A stretch of DNA of 64,000 bases from Cellvibrionaceae bacterium (GTDB taxonomy: Bacteria > Pseudomonadota > Gammaproteobacteria > Pseudomonadales > Cellvibrionaceae): the NCBI GenBank assembly GCA_021151695.1, contig JAGKWU010000003.1, positions 186,001-250,000 of the forward strand, given 5' to 3'. A program made the translations under genes and the position numbers. The notes below the pieces were generated by a model. It made no database searches and was not told where the DNA came from. It was given only the letters and a program-made list of their open reading frames with translations. Positions within the stretch are counted from its first letter, which is position 1; every line of letters starts with the position of its first letter. Of this stretch, positions 53,764-61,722 are shown one piece after another.

Positions 53764-53972
53764 AATCCGTAAACGGTCTCCGCAACCGTTAGCTTTTTTT
53801 GCGATTTCGATTTTCGTAGGGAAAGTGGCGCCCGCCATTTGGCCGGGTGGAGAGGCGTAATAGAATACCCGCAAGGGGAATATGCCCGGAGCACTTTACG
53901 GAGCTCTAGTTGACACCCGGCTTCCAGCTACTAACTGGAAGCCGTTAACTTAAATCCGTAAAGAGCCTCATC
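53764..53972 (+). promoter_or_regulatory. Structured leader upstream of the 86-aa gene; possible RNA switch
   Basis: The box TCCGTAAA occurs at 53766-53773 and again at 53955-53962, just before the ATG at 53973, covering the likely ribosome-binding stretch. Its complement CTTTACGGA occurs once between them (53894-53902) and can pair with either, but not both. A perfect 9-bp hairpin GGCTTCCAG/CTGGAAGCC (53919-53927 / 53935-53943) and a bulged GC-rich hairpin at about 53832-53854 lie in the same leader. The architecture suggests mutually exclusive folds that hide or free the translation start. The ligand or partner is unknown. Confidence 0.4.
53772..53800 (+). terminator. Terminator-like hairpin after fic
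   Basis: AACGGT (53772-53777), loop CTCCGCA, ACCGTT (53785-53790), then AGCTTTTTTT. It can end the hsd-prr-fic transcript, but it also overlaps a TCCGTAAA box that could pair elsewhere (see the leader element). Confidence 0.55.
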
Positions 53973-54233
53973 ATGATCAATTCAAATACATCGGACGATT
54001 CCGAAAATCCTCCAACCTCCATCAAACAGGAGTTAATCAACCTGTGCGATAGCTATACCGAATTCAACCACTACTGCACCTTTTACTGTAAATCCACCAG
54101 CGCGCTTATGCAGCGCAGCACGGTTGAGCTGGATATCAGCTGCGCCGAAGGCGTGGCGCGGCTTGCGCAGATGGTGGTTGAGAAATCGCGGGCGATTGAT
54201 GAGCAGCTGCAGAGGTTAGTGCGTAAGGCATAG
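53973..54233 (+). CDS. 86-aa hypothetical protein
   Basis: Starts MINSNTSDDSENPPTSIKQE and ends EKSRAIDEQLQRLVRKA. It is mostly helical in character, with a Cys pair (HYCTFYCKS) near the middle and a repeated-looking Met/Gln segment. No family is recognised. It is supported as a real gene by a decayed paralogue at 55434-55700 that keeps the same central sequence (STVELD...CAEG, AQMVVEK). Its long structured leader suggests post-transcriptional control. Confidence 0.6.
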   Translation: MINSNTSDDSENPPTSIKQELINLCDSYTEFNHYCTFYCKSTSALMQRSTVELDISCAEGVARLAQMVVEKSRAIDEQLQRLVRKA

Positions 54234-54318
54234 CTTATCTGGCAAAGGGGCTGTGTTGCATGATAGAAATAGCCCCTCACCTCAAGTTAGAGCAAAAAAG
54301 CTATTGGCTCCGCTCTAG

Positions 54319-54921
54319 TCAAAGCCTGTTTAAAATGATTTCCGATAGAAGAGATTCAAGCTGCACCATAGCGGTAATGCCCTCTTGTTGCGCCCTTTGA
54401 AACAACGCGTCGAATAACTCATTATGAGGTTCGTCGCCCTCTTTCGTTAAGAACGAATCAAAATCTTTCGGCTGTAAATTATGTTTCAACATAACTCCTA
54501 CCGCTTGAATTAGGGATTGCCTATCTTGCCAATGAATAAATGCAGCTAGCCGATCAATGACAACATCTTTTACATGAAGGATAGGAATATCACCCTGCTT
54601 TGTTTTGGCGACGGTTGTACTTGTGATGAAATTATTACCGACCGCCAAGGGGCCTGGTGGGAACTCCACGGTGATACTTGTCGTTGTATTTGTGTAAATT
54701 CGCCCATCCTTTTGAAAGCCCAGCTCTCCCATTACCTTATGCAAATAGCTCGGTTTTTTATAATTGGTATTAACCATATCTATATCTTTGGTTAGATAAA
54801 GATTTTCGGTATAGATTTCTACCGCAAGGCCACCCACCAGAACCACCTCAACTCCATGCTGCTGCAAATGCTCCGCCAGTATCGCCGCGAGTTCGACTAT
54901 AGGTGTTTTGCTGTAATCCAT
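54319..54921 (-). CDS. Nucleotidyltransferase-fold protein (probable toxin-like partner)
   Basis: 200 aa. The N-terminus has the minimal nucleotidyltransferase signature: VLVGGLAVEIY (Gly30-Gly31) followed by T-KDIDMV with Asp46 and Asp48 as metal ligands, then a third conserved acid probably in TVEFPPG. This layout is seen in AbiEii/DUF6036-type nucleotidyltransferases, some of which are toxins that modify tRNA or other targets. It is encoded 26 bp after a winged-helix protein on the same strand. Toxin activity is inferred from that pairing only. Confidence 0.7.
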   Translation of the reverse strand: MDYSKTPIVELAAILAEHLQQHGVEVVLVGGLAVEIYTENLYLTKDIDMVNTNYKKPSYLHKVMGELGFQKDGRIYTNTTTSITVEFPPGPLAVGNNFITSTTVAKTKQGDIPILHVKDVVIDRLAAFIHWQDRQSLIQAVGVMLKHNLQPKDFDSFLTKEGDEPHNELFDALFQRAQQEGITAMVQLESLLSEIILNRL

Positions 54922-54947
54922 TATTTATCTCCTTCCCTATTAGAAGT

Positions 54948-55295
54948 CTAACGCATAGTTTCCAGCGGTTTACCGGCTTGCCGGGGACGTGTGCGTTGCA
55001 CTAGTAATTGATTTCTGATTTCAGCCGGATAAGCCGCTAGCGCAGCTTTTAGCAGCTCTTTTAGAGGCTCTATAAACAGATAACGTGGATTTAATTCGTA
55101 GTTGCGTACCTTTCCAATTAGCTGGCTGATAACCACACCGTCTGCCTCCAGCCGGGCCAATTGCTTTTGCATGGGGTTTGTAGGAACACCATAAAACTCA
55201 GCAATGCTTTTGCCGTAGCCAGTGCCCCGCAACAGCAAGTAAATAAGTGCTTTTTCCTGGGTTTCTGCCCGCATGATGCCTTTTAGGATGAACAT
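54948..55295 (-). CDS. Winged-helix DNA-binding protein (probable antitoxin/autorepressor)
   Basis: 115 aa from ATG 55295, which has a near-consensus GGAGGTG ribosome binding site; the open frame to 55370 upstream is not supported. Residues ~15-80 form an ArsR-like winged helix (KALIYLLLRGTGYGKSIAEF, MQKQLARLEADGVVISQ). The C-terminus is Arg-rich (RTRPRQAGKP). It precedes a nucleotidyltransferase gene by 26 bp. In AbiE and related modules the first gene is a winged-helix antitoxin that represses the operon, which fits the repeats just upstream. Confidence 0.75.
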   Translation of the reverse strand: MFILKGIMRAETQEKALIYLLLRGTGYGKSIAEFYGVPTNPMQKQLARLEADGVVISQLIGKVRNYELNPRYLFIEPLKELLKAALAAYPAEIRNQLLVQRTRPRQAGKPLETMR

Positions 55296-55307
55296 GATCA
55301 CCTCCAT

Positions 55308-55341
55308 ACCAACATATAACCAATATAAACCATATAATGGT
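55308..55341 (-). promoter_or_regulatory. Iterated TATA-GGTT repeats: candidate operator/promoter of the wHTH-NTase pair
   Basis: Read on the minus strand: CCATTATATGG-TTTATATTGG-TTATATGTTGG, a near-repeated decamer with ~10-bp spacing that ends just before the GGAGGTG ribosome binding site. Helically phased repeats overlapping a TATA-rich promoter are typical sites for autorepression. Confidence 0.45.
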
Positions 55342-55433
55342 AAATAAAAACCAGTTGTTGGTATACACATTCCCCATTATTTTTTTGCGCTATCGGAGTA
55401 CGCCATCGATATGGGAATCGAAGCTGCTGTTTA

Positions 55434-55700
55434 ACCGCTGCACCTTTACTATAAATCCACCAGCACGGTTGAGCTGGATACCAACTGCGCGGAAGGCATG
55501 GCGCAGTTTGCGCAGATGGTGGTTGAGAAAGCGCGAGAGGCAATAGTGCAGCAACCTGTTGCACTGAAGAATCCCTCCTCCACCGCCAGGCCCGATTTGA
55601 AGCTCACAGCTTCCATCCGAACGCAGCTTGCCTATAGTCAACCAAATCGTTCGACTCAATCATGTAGACCGAAAACTGCGAAGCAGATGAATAGCTATTA
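55434..55700 (+). pseudogene. Decayed paralogue of the 86-aa gene
   Basis: The stretch CCGCTGCACCTTTACTATAA onward matches 54070-54190 of the intact gene, but one T is lost in the CACCTTTT run (frameshift), about 19-21 bp (CGCGCTTATGCAGCGCAGC) is deleted, and the 3' part diverges after GAGAAAGCGCGAGAG. A short reading frame from 55498 (MAQFAQMVVEKAREAIVQQ) keeps the conserved part. The usual start region is missing. The rest of 55371-55773 holds nothing else I can name. Confidence 0.7.
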
Positions 55701-55815
55701 ACGCACGGTTGGATTTACGTCAGAAAATTAAAAAATATTTTCACAGAGATGCGATTATTCATAACGAGCAGCTATGGTTATGAGTGCAATCCTTCAGGTC
55801 ATTGGCGGGAATAAC

Positions 55816-56658
55816 ATGGCTCTCAAATACATATTGCTCATAGGTATATGTCTCCTCAGTGTGGAGGGCATTAATGCCAACGCCAGCGACATCACAGTAA
55901 TGACATTTAATTTGCGTGTGCCGATTGATCCTCCTCCCCATGATTGGCCGTCGAGACTGCCGTTAATCATCAAGACTATCCACACACAACGGCCAGATTT
56001 TTTAGGCGTACAGGAAGTGACGCCCGATATGCTTAAAGATCTGCACACTGAACTGCCCAGTTACGGCATTGTAGGGCGTGGCCGCGACGCGGATAGTGGC
56101 GGAGAAGGAACGCAAATTTTGTTTTTACAAAATCGCTGGGTATTGGATAAGCAGGACCAGGGCACACTGCAACTGTCCTCAACACCCGAGATTCCCGGCT
56201 CCAATGATTGGAATATGAGCTGGCCGCGCATATTTACCTGGGTGCATTTGCATGAGAAGAATACCGGTAAATTTATTTATGTATTTAATACGCATTTTCC
56301 GTTAGCTCCAGCAGAGCGTGATTTATCCGTACGCGTACTTGCCAAGGCCATAGCTACCCGCAAACACCCATCCGATCCGGTTATATTGACCGGCGACTTT
56401 AACGCTTGCGAAGTTGAGGCCTCCATGAAATACCTGCTTGGCAATGATGGCTCTCCGCTTGCTATGCACGATACTTTCCGCGCGCTCTACCCCGCAGATC
56501 AAACAGGTACCTTCCATGGATTTGGCACAACCCAAAGCTGCAAAATTGATTACATTTATACGCTTGGCAATATAAAAATATCGGCGGCCGGTATTATCAA
56601 GGAAACGAAAAACTTCTCATCTGATCACTATCCCGTCACTGCGAAGCTGCGCTTTTAA
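55816..56658 (+). CDS. Exported endonuclease/exonuclease/phosphatase-family protein
   Basis: 280 aa from ATG 55816, right before a signal peptide (MALKYILLIGICLLSVEG); in-frame ATGs at 55774 and 55780 would add up to 14 residues. EEP-fold motifs: TFNLRV (Asn), QRPDFLGVQEV (metal Glu), NTHFPLAPAERD, LTGDFNA (catalytic Asp/Asn) and SSDHYPV (Asp-His). The family includes nucleases, sphingomyelinases and inositol phosphatases, so the substrate is open; export to periplasm or medium is likely. It stands alone between the wHTH/NTase region and the convergent ilvH. Confidence 0.85.
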   Translation: MALKYILLIGICLLSVEGINANASDITVMTFNLRVPIDPPPHDWPSRLPLIIKTIHTQRPDFLGVQEVTPDMLKDLHTELPSYGIVGRGRDADSGGEGTQILFLQNRWVLDKQDQGTLQLSSTPEIPGSNDWNMSWPRIFTWVHLHEKNTGKFIYVFNTHFPLAPAERDLSVRVLAKAIATRKHPSDPVILTGDFNACEVEASMKYLLGNDGSPLAMHDTFRALYPADQTGTFHGFGTTQSCKIDYIYTLGNIKISAAGIIKETKNFSSDHYPVTAKLRF

Positions 56659-56749
56659 TTCAATCCAAATACATTTATTCGCACTGCTTTTTCACGAAAA
56701 TCATATGACGCTCTATATCAACCAAGGGCCGGTCTCTATGCTTAGAGAC

Positions 56750-57265
56750 CTATCCATTTACCACCCGTTGAAGCGATAAGTAATTTTCACCGCGCGAGAT
56801 TCCCGCAACACCGGTACGTACAACTTCCAAAATCATGTCGTATCCAACCGCGGCAATAAATGCATCGAGCTTGTCGCTACTGCCAGTCAGCTGAATCGTA
56901 TAAGTACTGTTTGTAACATCAATAACGGTTCCCCTGAAAATATCAATGCTACGTTTAACTTCAGCTCGCTGTTGCCCTATAGCACGTACCTTAATTAGCA
57001 TAAGTTCACGCGCAATATGATTATCGTCAGTAAGATCACATAATTTCACAACATCAATCAGTTTATGTAGATGCTTGGTAATCTGCTCGAGTTTGTGATC
57101 ATCGCCAACAGTCGTCAGTGTGAGTCGCGACAAGGACGCATCTTCCGTAGGAGCCACTACCAGTGATTCAATGTTGTATCCTCGCTGTGAAAATAACCCG
57201 ACGACCTTGGACAATGCGCCCGTTTCGTTTTCCATTAAAAGCGAGAGTATGCGTTTTCTGATCAT
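56750..57265 (-). CDS. ilvH: Acetolactate synthase small (regulatory) subunit
   Basis: 171 aa. The ACT domain starts at ILSLLMENETGALSKVVGLF and SQRGYNIESLVVAPTED, followed by the ALS_ss C-terminal domain (IFRGTVIDVTNSTYTIQLTG). It normally binds valine and activates the large subunit. It overlaps the large-subunit gene by 4 bp. A hairpin GGTCTCTA-TGCT-TAGAGACC (56731-56750) touches the stop codon but has no T-tract. ilvC, the usual neighbour, is absent. Confidence 0.93.
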   Translation of the reverse strand: MIRKRILSLLMENETGALSKVVGLFSQRGYNIESLVVAPTEDASLSRLTLTTVGDDHKLEQITKHLHKLIDVVKLCDLTDDNHIARELMLIKVRAIGQQRAEVKRSIDIFRGTVIDVTNSTYTIQLTGSSDKLDAFIAAVGYDMILEVVRTGVAGISRGENYLSLQRVVNG

Positions 57266-59040
57266 GTTCTAACTCCTTTTCGCACCCACATATCACGCAT
57301 AGAAGACTCGGGTGATGCAATTTGCATGGGGTAAACGTGAGAATTATGTGTGACACGAATATCCATAAAGACCAACTTATTCTTCAGTGACAAACATTCA
57401 TCCATTTTTTCTTGCAATTCAGATCGTTCTGTCACACGCATGCCTACATGACCATAGGCTTCCGCCAGAGCGACAAAATCGGGCAACGAATTTTCATAGA
57501 GGCTCTGCGAATAGCGGCCGTTGTATTGCATATCCTGCCATTGCTTGACCATCCCCAAAGATTGGTTATTGATGCAGATAATTTTTATTGGTAAGTCATA
57601 TTGCAAACAGGTGGATAATTCCTGGATACACATCTGGATGCTTCCCTCGCCCGTTACGCAAACCACGTCTTCGTCACGGTGAAATAACTTAACGCCCATA
57701 GCCGCTGGCAAGCCAAATCCCATAGTGCCAAGGCCACCAGAATTGATCCAGCGACGCGGCTTATTGAAGCGGTAATATTGCGCTGCAAACATTTGATGCT
57801 GACCAACATCTGATGTGACAAAAGCATTGCCTGCCGTACTTTTAAACAACGCCTTAATAACCTCTTGCGGATTTAAGACCTGCGATGTTTCATCATAATT
57901 ATTTTTTACATAAATGCCGTAACGCTCACGCCATTCGTTAATCTGACGCCACCAGAAAGTGATATCTTGCGCCGCTAATGCGGCAGTCTCTTCCTTCAAA
58001 AGTGCGAGCATGTCAGTGATGACGCTACCAACACTACCGACAATGGGAACATCGCATTTCACTGTTTTTGAAATGGATGCAGGATCAATATCCACATGAA
58101 TTATTTTTGCATGAGGACAAAAGTTGCTGGCGATGTTGGTTACACGATCATCAAAGCGAGCGCCCAACGCGAGAATAACATCCGCATGATGCATTGCCTG
58201 ATTGGCCTCAACAGTCCCGTGCATACCCAACATGCCAAGAAATTGATCATCGGTGCCAGGATATGCACCCAATCCCATCAGTGTACTTGTAACTGGATAG
58301 TCAAACGTTTTCGCAAGCGCTATAAGTTGCTCTGATGCATCACCTAATACAACACCACCACCATAATAAATAATAGGGCGACGGGCACTGAGCAATAAAT
58401 CAACCGCCTTTTTAATTTGTCCGCGATGCCCTCTTAATGCTGGAGCATAGGAGCGAATAACCACATTCTCCGGATACTGATAATCAAATTTCTGAGTGGG
58501 ATTAGTTAGATCCTTGGGCACATCAATAACAACAGGTCCCGGCCGACCGGAGCGAGCAATATAGAATGCCTTTTTAACAATCGTAGGAATATCGCGCTGA
58601 TCCTTCACGAGAAAACTATGTTTTACGATAGGCCGCGAAATGCCCATCATGTCTGTCTCCTGAAAAGCATCCTCACCAATTTTATCGGACATCACCTGGC
58701 CAGAAATAACTACCATGGGTATGGAGTCCATATAGGCCGTTGCTATACCCGTAATGGCGTTGGTAGCACCTGGGCCAGAGGTAACCAGCACAGTGCCAAC
58801 TTTGCCAGTGGCGCGAGCGTAGCCATCCGCCGCGTGTGTGGCTGCCTGTTCATGACGGACCAATATGTGTTGAATGTCGGGATTCTTAAACAGCGCGTCA
58901 TAAATATGCAGGGCAGAGCCACCGGGATAACCAAAAATAATATCCACTCCCTCGTCAACCAGTGCCTGGATCAGCATTTCTCCGCCGGATAATTTGCTAT
59001 CAACTAGTTCATTTTTTTGTATCATTGCAGTATTCAACAT
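57262..59040 (-). CDS. ilvI: Acetolactate synthase large (catalytic) subunit
   Basis: 592 aa from ATG 59040; a TTG at 59061 and an ATG at 59025 are alternatives. Thiamine-diphosphate enzyme joining two pyruvates, or pyruvate and 2-oxobutyrate. Motifs: IFGYPGGSALHIYDAL, RHEQAATHAADGYAR (activating Glu), FQETDMMGISRPIVKHSF, and the ThDP-binding VTGEGSIQMCIQELST...ICINNQSLGMV. All are canonical. The gene ends a minus-strand operon with rubredoxin and a desaturase (10 bp after the flavoprotein), not an ilv operon, so it may be an accessory copy serving another product. Confidence 0.94.
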   Translation of the reverse strand: MLNTAMIQKNELVDSKLSGGEMLIQALVDEGVDIIFGYPGGSALHIYDALFKNPDIQHILVRHEQAATHAADGYARATGKVGTVLVTSGPGATNAITGIATAYMDSIPMVVISGQVMSDKIGEDAFQETDMMGISRPIVKHSFLVKDQRDIPTIVKKAFYIARSGRPGPVVIDVPKDLTNPTQKFDYQYPENVVIRSYAPALRGHRGQIKKAVDLLLSARRPIIYYGGGVVLGDASEQLIALAKTFDYPVTSTLMGLGAYPGTDDQFLGMLGMHGTVEANQAMHHADVILALGARFDDRVTNIASNFCPHAKIIHVDIDPASISKTVKCDVPIVGSVGSVITDMLALLKEETAALAAQDITFWWRQINEWRERYGIYVKNNYDETSQVLNPQEVIKALFKSTAGNAFVTSDVGQHQMFAAQYYRFNKPRRWINSGGLGTMGFGLPAAMGVKLFHRDEDVVCVTGEGSIQMCIQELSTCLQYDLPIKIICINNQSLGMVKQWQDMQYNGRYSQSLYENSLPDFVALAEAYGHVGMRVTERSELQEKMDECLSLKNKLVFMDIRVTHNSHVYPMQIASPESSMRDMWVRKGVRT

Positions 59041-59050
59041 GGCGCCTAAC

Positions 59051-60295
59051 CTAAGCAGCAATTGTCATTGGGTTGATATCCTGATTATTGGCAAGCGCCG
59101 CTATCGGCACATGATTGGCCACCGCATTGCGTGCAACAATAAGATTTGCAGGATGATTAAAAACATGTGCAGCCACTACTTTATTGTTCAGGCTATAAAA
59201 AATGGTGAACCTATGCTGCTCCAAGTCACCCTGAATAATCACTTCATCATATCGATGACTAAAGCCAAACATTTGTATGCGCATCCCGCCAATTTCTGTC
59301 CAGAAAGTAGGAACACCCGGTGAAACAGGGTTACCACCCGCAATGCAGGCAGCGGTATTTTTTGCCTGGCTTATTGATGACTGGATAGACTCTGCACAAA
59401 AATAGCTGCCAGTGGCAGCATCAAAAATTGACGCGCAATCGCCCACAGCGTAAATATTGGGGGCTGAGGTTTCACCGCGCTCATTAACGGCAATTCCGCC
59501 ATTTATTGCCAAGCCCGCGCGCTGCGCAAGGTCGACATTGGGTGTCATCCCAACGCCCACGATAAAAAAATCAGCGGCGTACTGAGTCCCATCATCACAC
59601 TCTACGATTTTGGCATTTTTTCGTTGTTCGCTATTAAGGGCTTCTTGTTGGCGAACAAAGCGAGCGGCAGATTTGTAGTACGCAAGCTTGACTCCACTTG
59701 CAACCAACACCTCTTCCAGACGTTGCGATAAAATATTACTGTTTAACCTGTTTAGTAACCGCTCTGATCGCTCCAGCACCATAACGTCCTTACCCAGTTT
59801 TCGCAGCGATGTAGCAACTTCAAGCCCAACAAAACCACCACCGACTATGACAATACGCTGCACATTGTTTAGCTGCGCCTGAATATCCAGTGCATCCTGC
59901 AACGTCCGCAAGTAGGCAACATTCCGGAAGCCTTCACCCTCGATGCCAAGCGTTTTTGAACGACCACCTGTTGCCAATATAAGCTTGTCGTAAATCAGCT
60001 GGCGGCCATCGCCGAGCAGCGCAGTGCTCGAACTGGTATCAATGTTGATTACAGGCTCCGAAAAAATTGTCTTTATTCCGCTCGCTTGCAGATCGCCAGG
60101 AGATTTTTGTGTTATATCAAGGATGCTTTTTTCGCCACTTAAAAAGAGTTTCGACAAGGATGGCTTATCGTAAAGCCCCGCGTTTTCATGACTAACCATA
60201 GTAATTGCGTAGTGCCTACCGGACTTCATAAGGCTGGATGCAATCTCGCAACCTGCAACACCTGATCCGACAATGACAATATTTTCCGTTTTCAT
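59051..60295 (-). CDS. FAD-dependent pyridine-nucleotide oxidoreductase, rubredoxin-reductase-like
   Basis: 414 aa. The FAD motif is IVIVGSGVAGCEIASSL (~5-21), the NAD(P)H motif IVIVGGGFVGLEVATSL (~148-164) and the second FAD segment IYAVGDCA (~280). This matches rubredoxin:NAD+ or ferredoxin reductases of the AlkT/RubB type. The rubredoxin gene lies 143 bp upstream on the same strand, so NADH-to-rubredoxin electron transfer is the likely job, with the desaturase as final acceptor. Subtype and cofactor preference (NADH or NADPH) are not resolved. Confidence 0.85.
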   Translation of the reverse strand: MKTENIVIVGSGVAGCEIASSLMKSGRHYAITMVSHENAGLYDKPSLSKLFLSGEKSILDITQKSPGDLQASGIKTIFSEPVINIDTSSSTALLGDGRQLIYDKLILATGGRSKTLGIEGEGFRNVAYLRTLQDALDIQAQLNNVQRIVIVGGGFVGLEVATSLRKLGKDVMVLERSERLLNRLNSNILSQRLEEVLVASGVKLAYYKSAARFVRQQEALNSEQRKNAKIVECDDGTQYAADFFIVGVGMTPNVDLAQRAGLAINGGIAVNERGETSAPNIYAVGDCASIFDAATGSYFCAESIQSSISQAKNTAACIAGGNPVSPGVPTFWTEIGGMRIQMFGFSHRYDEVIIQGDLEQHRFTIFYSLNNKVVAAHVFNHPANLIVARNAVANHVPIAALANNQDINPMTIAA

Positions 60296-60438
60296 TTGAG
60301 CATCCGCCCTTGTTATTCGCGAATAAAATTACATTTCATCCCGCGGGTTTCTGCACAGCAGATACGGGTTGACAACCTATGATTATTAAAATGCGCTCTT
60401 ACCACCAGGTATCTGCAGGAAAAAATCCAAAAAGAGCT

Positions 60439-60606
60439 TTACACTTCAATAACAAAAAAATCTTCTTTACCTACACCACATTCGGGACACAGCCAGTCAG
60501 AAGGAATATCGCTCCATTTTGTTTTGGGCTGAATACCTTCATCCGGCCATCCTTTTTCCTCGTCGTAAATGTAACCGCAGAGCACGCAGAAATACTTTTT
60601 GAACAT
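60439..60606 (-). CDS. Rubredoxin
   Basis: 55 aa. Four iron-binding cysteines in two knuckles: C7-VLC10-GYIYD and C40-PEC43-GVGK. Also typical are the DEEKGWPDEGI and W-SDIPSDW segments and the ending DFFVIEV. It carries one electron at a time between a flavoprotein and an oxygenase or desaturase. It sits between the EamA transporter and the rubredoxin-reductase-like gene on the same strand, making the electron chain self-contained with the desaturase. Confidence 0.95.
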   Translation of the reverse strand: MFKKYFCVLCGYIYDEEKGWPDEGIQPKTKWSDIPSDWLCPECGVGKEDFFVIEV

Positions 60607-60764
60607 AACCGTTCCTTTTTCAAAAAATTAAGTGTTAATGCCGTAGATACAAAAAATCGCCGGCCTTGCAGATTCTTTAGAAAGAGCATTGAATAGTATT
60701 ACTGGTACCGGCCTAGCCTTCTCAATCGAAAAATACATAAGAAGGCCAGCCCGTTACGACTCAA

Positions 60765-61676
60765 TCATTTTCCGGTTGAAGGTTGCGCCAAGCTTGTTGC
60801 TCCGGGCTTGATCAAACCATTAATCAGCATGGTTGAAACAATAATCACAACACTACCTGCCAGCATATAAGTTGTAATCTGCTCACCAAACACAATGGCA
60901 CCAAGTACCATGGCAACAAAGGGGCTCAAAAAAGTTACTGTGAGAGTTTTGGTTGGACCGACTGCAATAATTAATCGGAAGTAGAGAATAAAAGCGATGG
61001 CACTACACACCAGCGAAAGCGCCAGGGTTTTGGCCACAACAGCCAGAGATAAAGTCGCCTCACTGAATATTGAGTAATCCATATAGCAGAAGGGAGCCAT
61101 GATGATGCCTGCCGCAAGCTGACTACCGCCTGCAAGCGCAAGTGGTTTGATGTCCTTTGCAAATTTTTTGATATAAATGCCAGAGATGGCATAACTTGCC
61201 GCTGCAACTACACAGGCCATCACACCATATAGAAAGCTCTCAGGCAGGTTGCCATGAAACCCCGAATAGGTAATGGTGCCGACACCCAATACACCGCCAA
61301 GCAATCCGATAACTTTCGCAACGTTAACTTTTTCAGCCAACCAGATGAACGAAAAAATAGCGCCAAAAATAGGTGCTGTTGAGTTGACTATAGCCATATA
61401 AGACGCCGGCATTGCCAATGACGCATAGGAATACAATAAAAAGGGCGCACCTGAATTCATCAGGCCGATAAGGCCATAGCGCTTCCAATTTTTCTTCCAC
61501 TCCATATCGGAGTGAACGATGCCGGCATAAATAACCAGGGCTAAGCCCGCCAGGAATATACGCAGAACCGTGGTAAATATAGGTCCAATTTCTGCAGATA
61601 AGGATTTGGTAAATAAAAATGATGAGCCTGAAATGGTCGCCAGAATCACCAGGGTAAGCCAATGTATAGGTTTCAC
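60765..61676 (-). CDS. EamA/DMT-family exporter
   Basis: 303 aa from GTG 61676, which has AAGAGG at a suitable distance; an in-frame start at 61736 would overlap the desaturase gene and add 20 residues. Ten membrane helices in two EamA repeats (LVILATISGSSFLFTKSL; LGVGTITYSGFHGN; FLSPFVAMVLGAIVFGEQ). Such permeases export metabolites. Its place between desaturase and rubredoxin suggests that it exports or supplies the product of the cluster. The substrate is unknown. Confidence 0.82.
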   Translation of the reverse strand: MKPIHWLTLVILATISGSSFLFTKSLSAEIGPIFTTVLRIFLAGLALVIYAGIVHSDMEWKKNWKRYGLIGLMNSGAPFLLYSYASLAMPASYMAIVNSTAPIFGAIFSFIWLAEKVNVAKVIGLLGGVLGVGTITYSGFHGNLPESFLYGVMACVVAAASYAISGIYIKKFAKDIKPLALAGGSQLAAGIIMAPFCYMDYSIFSEATLSLAVVAKTLALSLVCSAIAFILYFRLIIAVGPTKTLTVTFLSPFVAMVLGAIVFGEQITTYMLAGSVVIIVSTMLINGLIKPGATSLAQPSTGK

Positions 61677-61722
61677 GTTGTTTGCCTCTTGGAAAATAAT
61701 TAATAAATTGAATGTTCTTTTA

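Noticed and set aside
45543..55700. CRISPR array or insertion sequence within the defence island
   Set aside because: No spaced direct repeats and no transposase frame were seen.
56731..56750. Terminator at the end of ilvH
   Set aside because: The 8-bp hairpin touches the stop codon but has no T-tract on either strand, so it is not called as an intrinsic terminator.
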